Assembly (NCBI GenBank): GCA_914767715.1
Contig: OU612065.1
Span: 1,178,001 to 1,242,000 of the forward strand
DNA: 64,000 nucleotides
Direction of reading: 5' to 3'
DNA from: Membranipora membranacea
Taxonomy: Eukaryota; Bryozoa; Gymnolaemata; Cheilostomatida; Membraniporidae
The notes beneath the pieces were generated by a model that saw only the letters and a program-made list of their open reading frames with translations, was not told where the DNA came from and searched no databases. Both the position numbers and the translations under genes were made by a program. Below are positions 23,560 to 38,000 of this stretch, piece after piece. How positions within the stretch are numbered: the stretch's first letter is position 1; every line of letters starts with the position of its first letter.

Positions 23560-26500
23560 TTACATCATAATGCAACCTGAGCGATCATGTTTCCCCGTCC
23601 TCTGAGCCTCTACTAGCTTCTCGTATTCTGTCAGCTCGTTCAAATAATCAACTGGTGGCCATCTTTGTTCTTCAACATGCTCTAAATCCTCAGAACTAAG
23701 TTGATTCCACTCAGGCCTAGTTGAGAATGGCAGGTAGTTGGAGCTGATGAAAAATCTGCACCACTTTGCTAACTGAGGAGCGTTGTATATCTGAAAAGTG
23801 AACAATGAAAAATAAAAGAGTCTAGTTCACTAAATACTTTTCATGCAATCCTCTCGGACAAATGGAGACTCAACTCTATGGCTTTATCTTGAGAAATAAA
23901 TGTGTGAAATATGTAGGCAAAGGGCAGCCAGGTCAGATGATCATTTTTCTTCGACAAGAATAGTAAATATGAGAGTTGCCCTCCCTCCTTTTATGTACTG
24001 TCTAACCACGCAGCATAGGGAAGTGTGTTAAAGGGCAACCAAGGTTTCGCAGCAATGCATTAATGGGTAGCAAATAATGTGCTGGGCAGCATCAGCTTTG
24101 TGCATTACACGATGCAAAACTCAAAGTAGTTGCTGACTCTAAGCTAGGTAACACTTCAGTATAGGGGAATATAATTTGGATGATTATTCAGCCAGAATTC
24201 TTGTGAAACATTTCTTCCACCAGGTACTCAAACTCAGCTAGAAGTGAATACCACATAGCAGTTTCCTGTTCCTGTTATTATTTAGCCTGTGCTCTATAAT
24301 TATTCCAGCAAAGTCTTGGAACCTCCCCTAAACTGAAGTGTTACCCAGCTTAGAGTCAGCAACTACTTTGAGTTTTGCATCGCGTAATGCACAAAGCTGA
24401 TGCTGCCCAGCACATTATTTGCTACCCATTAATGCATCGCTGCGAAACCTTGGTTGCCCTTTAAACTGGCTAAACTGGCTTATCTTGAAACCTGGTTATC
24501 ACTGATAAATTTCTTCCATATTCAGCGCATGCACCATGGAAGACTTACAAGGATATGTTTTGAAAAATAGTTTTGGTGTTTAAAAGTTGACATTTAATTC
24601 TAGTTTGTTGAAAATTTGCTAAACCTGGCTTTGCTGGATTGTCACATAGCTTTTTAGGATTTGTAAAACCATTTCTCAACTGTCAGTTTTCATTGGTGCA
24701 GGTGCTGAATAAGAGGGAATGATTTTTCAATGTGTCTCCAGATAAAACCACTGCAAGCAAGGTACAGTCTCGCTCTAACACATTTTTACTATTTTTACTT
24801 ACATTGGACACATTCAAGAGACCTATGACATCTATGTCGGCTTTTTCAATGTTTTTGACACATTTTCTGTCTACTAGCTTGGTGAGATATAGCTCGCACA
24901 AGTTGCTTAATCGTGTGATGTTATACTGATCTGATAGTACTAGGAGAGAGATTAGGTCCACGTTATCATTGTCTAATGGGGCGTGGCCGGTGTAGAGGTA
25001 CTCTAGCATCAGGAGGAAAGTTTCGATGGTCAGCTCATTGTCCTTAGTCATGTCAATCTATGAATAAATAAAGTGACAGAGAGTTATAAGAGGTTATAAA
25101 CCATGAAATGAACTTGAATCCTTATCAGCTGAACATGTCGATAAGATACAACTAGTTTTAGTGTTCTTACATGCAATACCAGTTTTATTACTATCCTTGA
25201 AGGCACCCCTCTTTTTGTAGCTAAGGGTACATAGTTCTAGGTTCTAATGTTCTTTGAGTATTTTCTTGTTAGTTAAATCAGGAATACACACTTACGGTTG
25301 TCATTTGATCATCTCTCTTCTCCAGAAACCTTCCATCAAACATAGCTGCCATTATCTTATTTCTCGCACTTAATATCGATCTGTGACCATAGACCGTTTT
25401 GCCTGCAAAGATTTTTGAATAGCGACGTAAAAAACAATCTGTTTTCAGAACCGCTCAAAGCATCATGCATGTAGTTGACCAGATGCAGCTCAGTACAACA
25501 CAAGAATTTGCTGACGAGGAGATAAGGGCTCAGCCCAGCATTGATATGATATTAAACTGGTTGAGTACACCTTGCCGGTCTACTGGGCCATGTAGGTCCT
25601 AGCTGCTTCTCACAAGTGGCTGGTGCATTGTAAAGGGAACCATGAAATGAACATGAAACCTTATCAGCTAATCACATTGATAAGATACAACTGGCTTTAG
25701 TGCTCACTTCTGCGTTATCGATTGTGGCTCTCACTTACAATGACAGTTTAAGCAAGCATCAAACCATCTAAAATTACACCTTACCATAGCCCCTAAGTTT
25801 TTTGATACAGAAATGTAGAAGTCTGCTAGGGATTGCCTTATTATACTCACCTCCAAAAGTGAATTTAACGTCAGCGTCAGCATACGCCTGCTGATTGAAG
25901 AACAATGCTTTCATCTTCTGACCATTTAGATCGCACACATAGGTCCCAATGCTGGGGTTGAGAAACTCCTCATCATTTTCAACATTATCACAGATTTGTT
26001 TCAGGTAGGGCAAGTCAAACATGTCGCAAAATTCCCGAATAGAATCAAGAAGCTCTGTACTGGGATCGTCATCAAACGATACTGTCCCTGAAATGAGCGT
26101 CATGTAATGTAATACATATTTTGGTTGCCATTTGTTAGCTGAAACCAAATTATTAGGTGGAAGACATGAAGAAAAGTATGAATGATTAACTGCTCTCAGC
26201 ATGTAAACCTGAAGAGGAATTTGTATCCAATTTAGTATCGCAATCAACGTTCGTATTGGAGAGATAACGCAAATAATACGGCTAAGGAAGACAGAAAGCA
26301 TACCAGAGTAAAAGAATTCCAGAGCATGCTTCAGAACTTCTGGTTCAACTTTATCTGTCAGGTAAATTTTGGTCAGATGCAGATCATCTATTTGCACCTT
26401 TGATATAGCTGGATGATCAAATTCTGTTCTCTTCATAAGAGCTTCCATTTGGCTCTTTTCAGCAATCTGATAAACAGAAATTATATTTGATTGAAATGAA

Positions 26501-29164
26501 GGCATTATAGTAATGCGCTCATTGTCCTTATGTTACAACCTAATGGCTTGTTCACATTGTCCCAGATGGCCATCCCAGACAATGTGAACATGAAAATGAC
26601 ACAATCCCAGACTGTCTGGGTCCGTCTGGGTCTCTGGGAGAGTATCTGGAAAGTTCAAACTTTCCCAATACTGTCCCAGACTCACTTTACATCTGGGTAC
26701 TATGTGAACACAGCGTTGGGATGATATTAGACCAACTAGGACTAGCTGGGACGATCCAAGATAATGTGAACTATCCTAGCACTATTCCAGAGTCTCAGAC
26801 GACAACCTAATTGCTAAACTGAAATGAGTTTTACAATGTGAACATAAAACTGGGATTGCGTCATTTAGGACAATGTGGACAACACCTATGACATAATCTA
26901 AGCCTTGAGACAATTTTGTTCTCATCAACAGGAATATTGAAATTAGCTCTGCCTCAGCAGGCATTGAAACTACAGGGTGGGCAATTCCAAACATATCTGC
27001 AATGTACGAGACGAAAATGCTGCTTGTTTGATCACCTGATTTTGTTTTGATAAAAGTGATTCATTATGTTTTTTTAGTGAAATCTTGTATATCATATACT
27101 GAGTTGCTGCCCCTGGAAGGTTTTTTTAATTAGTAGTGGCAACCTGCACACAACAGTTATTGTATAATAACTTTATGGGCAAACCCCACAGAGGAACTGG
27201 TACTGGCAAACACTATACAGGCCATAACTAAGAGCAAGGTAGAAACAGACTGCCTATGAATTAGAAAGTAATAGGGTATGTTCGCCTTGTTTGATGTCAT
27301 ACCCAACGCAGACAGAAGTGAAGTGTGTTTAATTACAGTGGTAAGATTTGCAAATCATGTGACAGCTGGTGATTGCAGAGCTCTGGTATGTGTTCAGGAT
27401 TTTGTGAATATCAGCAAAGTTCATGTGGCTAGTCTGGACGCTACTCACCATTCTGTGCTCAATCCCGAAAGCTTTTTTGAACACCTCAGAAGCGCTAGAT
27501 AAAACAGTTTTATGTGACTTTATCTCCACTCCAGATGGCAATATGAGAGCTGTGTCCGCACAAGACCCCTGATGTAGCGAAGCCAGCCATTGTTCACCAA
27601 TTGTGCAGGTTTCTATTTCTATTTCTGGTGCAAAACCTTAAAAGCAAAATAAAGTGAAAGCATGCATTTGTGTGCAGTGTTACATATGGACTATATGGAG
27701 AGTTGGATAGATGAACTAAGGAGTTTGAAAACTGTAACTGTAAACTGTAACTCCCTGGATGAACAGATGGACAAACCTCGACACACAGTATGCAAGGGAT
27801 TCATCTTTAGAAAACACCTACATGTAATGTAGAAATGATGTACTTGTGATATAATTTCCGCTGTTATCACTAAAATTGTTTGCACCACATCGCCTATCAT
27901 ATTGTTCCAACACAGGAGAACATTGATCAGGTAAACGCTGAGAGCTTGCAGAGAACTTACCTGTTGGCGGCATGACTGGTGGGAGTATAATTTGTGGAGG
28001 ACCAGAGCCTGTTTTCTTTTTCACAGCAAAAAAACCACCTTTCTTTCTTTTAACACTTGCCTTCATTCCAGCTACACCCACTCTCACCTGGAAGAGAAAG
28101 ATCCATTGATTACTAATAAATCATGTTTGATACGGTGAAGTACAGGGCGGTTTGTCCCTAATGGAATAACTATACACAACTAGAGCTGGTTATCCCCTGA
28201 ACAAGAAGAGATATCGTGTACTCACAGCTAGCTCGAACATTCCAGTCAGTCCTTCTGCATGTAAAGCGCTAGTTTCCAGATACCGACAACATTTAACTGA
28301 AGCAGCCATTTTTTTGCCTTCCTCAAAAGAAACACAACGTTCTGCTCTCAAGCTTCGATCACCTCTTAAATCTGAAACAAAACTGCTCTTGGTCAAATAA
28401 TAAGATTTACCATCGGCCAAAATTGTTCTCCAAAAAAAACTTGAAAAAAATTGATAGGCTACCCCAAGCAGCAATTGTGCAGCAATATGTCAAGACTAGA
28501 TAGAGGCTCGACTTACCACTTTTGCAGCCAACAAGTATCCTTGGTACATCACTGCAAAAATGATCTAATTCCGGAATCCATTTTGCCTCTATGTTTTGAA
28601 AGGAATCGCGGCTGGAAATGTCAAAGCAAACAAAGAGGACATCTGTCTGTGGATAGGAGAGTGGTCGCAGTCTATCATAGTCTTCCTGAAGCAAAAGAAT
28701 TGTGAGTGCTTGAATTATTGCAAAATAGCTTTGTACCAATCTAAAATATTTTTCTTGATATGAGAACATATATTTATATATATATACCTACATGTTTATT
28801 CACAGCACCGATTTATATGGATAGATAGATTACCTCATCATCACTAACCTGGCCAGCTGTGTCCCACAATCCTAGATTGTACGGTTTGCCATCGATCATC
28901 ATATTAGCTGAATAGTTATCAAATACTGTTGGTACATACTCTCCAGGAAATGATCCTGTCGTAGAAGCAATCAGGAGGCAGCTCTTTCCTAAAATTTAAA
29001 CGGATATTTGACTTCAAAATCCAAGTCAATGAACAAAAGTAGAAACATTTAATAATCAATGTGAGTGAGGGAAATGGTCAACGTCTAATTGTCATGAAGA
29101 GAATAAGTCCAGAGGACTCACCCACGCCACCGTCACCAACCACCACAAGTTTCATTGATTCCAT
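23560..29164 (-). CDS. RHOBTB: RhoBTB GTPase with two BTB domains and a C-terminal CAAX box
   Basis: Eleven exons in transcription order: 29164-29122, 28988-28849, 28685-28517, 28371-28226, 28087-27961, 27624-27449, 26466-26304, 26087-25851, 25402-25296, 25057-24803, 23790-23560. All phases join to 597 residues. The Rho domain (4-167) has P-loop GDGGVGKS (10-17), DTAGQ with Q at 61, CKSD (115-118) and a TSAL motif. A basic and proline-rich linker follows (about 168-210), then a first BTB split by an insertion (about 220-400), a second BTB (about 395-510), the RhoBTB C-terminal region, and a final CIMM (594-597). RhoBTB proteins are adaptors for cullin-3 ubiquitin ligases (family knowledge). 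Unlike vertebrate RhoBTB1/2, the GTPase motifs look canonical and a prenylation box is present. RHOBTB3 has a CAAX, so that type or an ancestral form is possible. Confidence 0.93.
24032..24460. mobile_element. Foldback MITE with TTAA target duplication (piggyBac-like)
   Basis: A 429-bp element with inverted arms of about 130 bp (outermost AGGGCAACCAAGG). It is flanked by TTAA at 24028-24031 and 24461-24464. TTAA duplications and G/C-rich ends are the hallmark of piggyBac-type transposition (family knowledge). No transposase frame, so it is non-autonomous. It lies inside the last RhoBTB intron (23791-24802). Confidence 0.87.
26540..26885. repeat. Repeat-rich block with six ACAATGTGAAC-like words
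   Basis: GTTCACATTGT or its complement, exact or with one or two changes, appears near 26551, 26580, 26702, 26763, 26837 and 26871. It is mixed with repeats of CCCAGACTGTCTGGGTC. The block fills a RhoBTB intron (26467-27448). It may be a decayed transposon with internal subrepeats; I found no clean ends. Confidence 0.5.
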
Positions 29165-29589
29165 TTCTTGTAGCGAGTAAGCGAGGTGCCTACTGAAGAT
29201 TCAGTGATTCTTTCTGTGTGTGGATATTAAGCTGTTGCTAATGTCTAGCAATTGTGTGTTGCTGCCCCTATCAGTCACTTCTTCTATAGTGTACTTCGTC
29301 TTCCTGCTTGCATGTAGTGATTGGTGATTGAAGGAAATCCCCACATGCCTTTATTATGGAATTTCTAAAAGTTATAAATATCAGCCAATCACAATGATGT
29401 CTATATTTAGAAGTATTCCACAGTATCCACAGAGCCATAATTCGACAGAACTGAGAAAGCCTTTATCGTAATATAACATTACTAGTTGTGTCTAGTTGGC
29501 CTAGAAAATACTTCCTTTCTGTATAGTTGGCAATTTTATGCAGGTGGTGAAGTTGTGCAATTTTGTTTTGCAAACCTCAAATTTCAACC
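29165..29589. promoter_or_regulatory. Bidirectional promoter region between RhoBTB (-) and REEP5 (+)
   Basis: The two start codons face away from each other 425 bp apart. A CCAAT box sits on each strand: ATTGG at 29320-29324 (156 bp from the RhoBTB ATG, in its sense) and CCAAT at 29385-29389 (201 bp from the REEP5 ATG). I see no clear TATA box. Shared regulation is inferred from geometry. Confidence 0.6.
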
Positions 29590-33415
<3,826 letters not shown>

Positions 33416-33874
33416 TACCATCGTCGTCACCCAAACCACCTCATTAATGACACTGCAATTAGCCAGCTACTAGTCGTACCATAGTGCGTTACATCTCATA
33501 CAATTTTATAATAACAAATAGTCTCCTCCAAAATATCTCTGCAAATAATAATCTATAAAATATATATAACTACCGCGTCCTCTCAGCATTGTCCCCAAAA
33601 AAAGATAACTCAGCTCATTATAATCATCGTGTTTTATTTTGTACTCACTACCCTGTAGTTTTCAACTTGAAGTGTTGTCTTCTTTTGTAACCCATGCGCT
33701 GCCCCAGAACTCTGTTTTGTTTACCCGATGATAATTTGGTGGTTGTTGTGTATTATTTTATAGCCCAGATATTTTTGTTGTTCCGTGGATGAACATTATT
33801 TTGTCATGGTTATGCCTTCCCAGCTATGTGCTTCTTTTTACTTGTTATTTATACAATTAAATGAAAGTCTTGTA

Positions 33875-33880
33875 AATAAA
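33875..33880 (+). terminator. Candidate polyadenylation signal of REEP5
   Basis: AATAAA about 460 bp after the REEP5 stop, in the sense of the gene, in T-rich sequence typical of a 3' UTR end. Confidence 0.5.
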
Positions 33881-35059
33881 TTATGGTACAAAAATTATTC
33901 AAATGTGATCATTTTTTTCAAAACAGGATAGATGAATCATTTCATATCTAATGTCATGTAAAGAATGTGAGGACCACAATATGGTATGCCGGATACACGT
34001 TGTATAATGATTGAACAAAGCGTATGGCTCAGTGTCTGAACTTGTGTCCATTAGACTGTTAAAGCTCTCGATAACTGCTGCTGCTTATCACTGGAAGTAT
34101 CCTGCCCTCCCCTCTGATAATAATTATAACGATTCTATAGTTCATGTAAGCACTAAGTGGCTCAAGCATAATATCCTACCATAACAATTTAGTATCCTCG
34201 GGAGTGTGTGGATAAGAATTAGCATCTGTAGTTATTTATATATATATAATATATATATACCCAAGTTATTGATTTGGATGCCTGTTTGGCTCATGGCCAG
34301 TTTGATGTACTACAAGTGTGCCTTGCTAGTTAAGCTCCGTCAATTAGTAAATTGCCATAAGTGAGGGTCCAATAAAATACAAGAAAGGGGCCGCTCCAGC
34401 TTATTCTGATCACGGTGCATGTTAGCTTGAGCATAGAATAATTACAGAGATGCGGCCAGCTCTCCAACGCTGAAAATTTAGCCGTCATACAGTAGAGAAC
34501 CCCAGGCAGCCTTCTCCTCAAATATGCATTAATATAATACATCTTCTGTGATATGAACATCAGATAATAAATAAAAAAACATCGCCTTGGTACTTTTACC
34601 AGATTTGACGAGTTGACTGAGGTATGGCCAGATATATTGTTGGTGCAGAGTCAGACTAGTCAAAGAATACTTTTATTCTTCCAAATATGCTGTAATGGAT
34701 ATCTGTACAGAACATTGACCTGATATATTAAGCCTGTGCTGCTGTCTGAAGCAGATACATAAGCAGTGTGGCATATCTCACAGCTGATTCATCATTTTCC
34801 ATATCTGGTCAAAACTATACTTTTTGAGTTAATGTTATTTCATTATATATTTCAACGCCGATTCAAGCCAAGTAAACGTTATAATAATATAAAAAATTTG
34901 ACAGTGAGGAATACAGCAGTTTCTGTACTGTAACAGTACTGAGACGTATATGGAAATAATCTGATAAAAATCGTGGACGGATCGGAAATCCAATAACAGA
35001 GTGTAGTAAAAAAGTAAAGCAATCAATAATGTTACTCTCCATCTGGGGATATGGCTCGA
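33881..35059. other. Space between convergent genes REEP5 and LRRC49
   Basis: No coding signal. TTTATT at 34672-34677 reads AATAAA on the minus strand and lies about 385 bp past the LRRC49 stop, so it is a candidate LRRC49 polyadenylation signal. A short (TA)n patch lies near 34236-34258. Confidence 0.45.
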
Positions 35060-38000
35060 TCAGGTCAGATCGGCTTTAAGAAACTTATCCATACTAGATT
35101 TGGTGTAGTTGTTGTTGTCTAACATATTAATACTAAGGTCAGACACCCTTTGAGTGAATGATTTATCCCATGACTTATTGAGCTTGGTGTTTATGTGATC
35201 AGCAGCTATCGTTTCTTTGGCTATACAACTCACAAGGGAGTGGGCAACCTTCTTCTTTGCTTTGTAATCCTAAAAAAATATAGTGTAACAGTTGAGCAAG
35301 TTTCTCATCTTTCAATCATTCTGAAGGAAAGGAATCTTTCAGCTCACGCAAAAATGTTATGCTGGTCCTAACATTGTACCTAACCTATACTATCGTTATG
35401 TAGTATACCTACATGACGCATGAGATCGCTATGAGAGTCTTAGTGGGGGGAGATGTGGGTGTCAGTGAATATTTGTGTACAGAATCAAAGTCAAAGTTTA
35501 CTATACTCCTTACCACCTCTATCTACTTGTCTAATAACCTTATCATTTAATGGGCTAGATCTGACAAAACTGTGTAAGCAAGCAAAAGGTTTAACTTGAG
35601 TTATGTACAGTAAAGCTAATAATAACCCACAGTCAAATATTATCTCATCCGTGTGATATTATAAGAGTATTCACCCCTGCTCACTGATAGTTAATCAGAC
35701 ACTAAATACCATTGTCTGACTGGACAATCGAAACGGATACAACATGTATTAACAGTACTACAGACTGACCAATGTCCGAGCTCTACTTTCTGTGCCGTCC
35801 AGATGCCTACAAAGCTATCATATTGTATGATGTTATTCTAAAACTCACCATATGATTCTGGAAGCCTTGTTCTAGAGTTGAGTATGATAGCACCGCCCTG
35901 CTGGCTGGCTCCATACTATAAGCTTTGCAGTCATCTAAGTTCAGCGTACCTGAATTCTTAGTTTTCTCCTCAGCTAATAACTGCTTCTTCCTAAAGTATA
36001 AGCAGCCCGAGCCTCAGATAATGGTAGATACTACTTTACACGGATATGATCTTGTATGTCAGATACTGCTGAGATGTATCCTTCAGTATACATGTTAGCT
36101 CGCATTGCCATAAACACTAAATATCCAATAAATACAAAATATTCAATACTTCATCCATCAGCTCTACTGCTTACGGGATTTGTTATTTCATAGTAATAAA
36201 GAAGATAACTCTAACGCTCGTCCTGGCTCCTTGTATCCTCTATTGGTTATACCAGGGAGGGTGGGAACCCTCCCTGGTTATACATCCCTGGTTCATCTCA
36301 CCCTCCCTGGTTATACATTGATGAGAGGGTGGATACATTATGATGAACAGATACATGAAAGTAGTGAGTATTAACAGGGTTACATACCTTGTGTCGGGTA
36401 GATGAGCAAGCATTCTAAAATTTGGTAAATAGTCTGATACTTTCTGACTGACAGAACCAAACAACTTCTCAGACAATATAATATCTACTGATGTTATCTG
36501 TAAAAGAAAATTCATTATAACCATTCAAACCAGATCTTGTATAAAAACCCATCAACTGAGGATTAATAAATGGAAAAAGTTCTCAAATTTTGAGGTCATT
36601 CACATGGAGGGGAGTACTTAATGGACAGATTTTATACAATGAGAAGTACGATTATCTATGGTCACTACTGTACCTCTTCCCCGTTGAGATTCTTCATAGA
36701 GAAGTGGGCTAATCTAAAGAGGATATAATGCTTCCACATGCTGATTTGTGTGACAGGATTTCCTTCTTCATGTATATACAGATTCTCAACTCTGCGAAGC
36801 TGTGACAAGGCATTCAGCTGATCTAAGCTGTGTATGTTGTTTGCAGTAAATTCGTAAGTCTTCAACAAAACAAAATATTAAGTGTATTGCATCATGTAAT
36901 TCAGATTGCATCTGTATATTAGCTTCTGCTAGAATTGTATAACTTGTAGACTGTCTTCAATAGTTATAAAGGGATTGATCTCCATGAAATCAGAATATTA
37001 TACTGGTACATAAGCATGTCACAACAGTGCCACATGGTCAGTATGCTGGCAGAAGGCAGCATAACTCACGTGAGCTGATGGGAACTTGCTGCGGATCTTA
37101 TTGAATGCTTTGGCAACAACATCTCCAAACTCGATGAATTTGAACATGATATTAGTGACAGCTCCCGCTGCTTGTATCCCCCAGTTTCTATCCAAACTGT
37201 CCACAGAGCCAGGACCATAACAAGTCAGTGTGTCTCCATCAAGCTCAGCTAGTCCATTACCGCGGCTTTAATGAAATAGTTCACAGAATCCATTAAAAAT
37301 AATGTAAGGCCAGGCATAGTTTATTTCATGCTTATCAGCAATGTTGCCAGTAGGAGAAGAACATAAGCCTGTTATGAGATTGTAACGAAAATAGTTAGTT
37401 CTGTTTGAGGGTGGTGGGAATAAGGGAAAGTGATACACATCAACATTGGAAATAGGTACTTAAAACCAGCAATAATAGTGCATGACCTGTTTTAGGAATT
37501 GTCTCCTCAATAAAAAGTGTGGAAAGCCTTGGTCTAAAGAATTGATATTTAGTTTTTCCTCTTTTAAATAGGAGACAACTAAAAGATAATGGGTATATTC
37601 TCCACAACAAAGGATTACCCACTGGATAAGGCCTCGTCCTGTCTTTTCATACCTGGATGATACAAATATAGGTGAAGATGATGAAAAGAGGAAGAGGTGA
37701 AATTTACTTATTCTGTCTGCCACAGTGGACACGTCACACATCTTAATAGTCTGTTAGATATAAATCAATATGATACGGCTATAATTATCGTATCGCCTCA
37801 GAGTAGATAGTATAACTAGCAAAAGCAACCAGTAGCTTAAATTGAAACCTATGAGCTTTAAATAGATACGCTGCTGAAACAAGAGTCAGTAAGAAGACAG
37901 TGGATGAGACTCCCAGTGGGTGAGACTCACACTTGTGGGTGAGACTCCCACTTGTGGGTGAGACTCACTCTTGTGGGTGAGACTCACACTTTTGGGTGAG

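Noticed and set aside
37460-37652. Read-through of the LRRC49 exon beyond 37653
   Set aside because: A good donor (AG|GTATGA) at 37653 and an in-phase join to 37265 (SRGNGLAELDGD) show the exon ends there.
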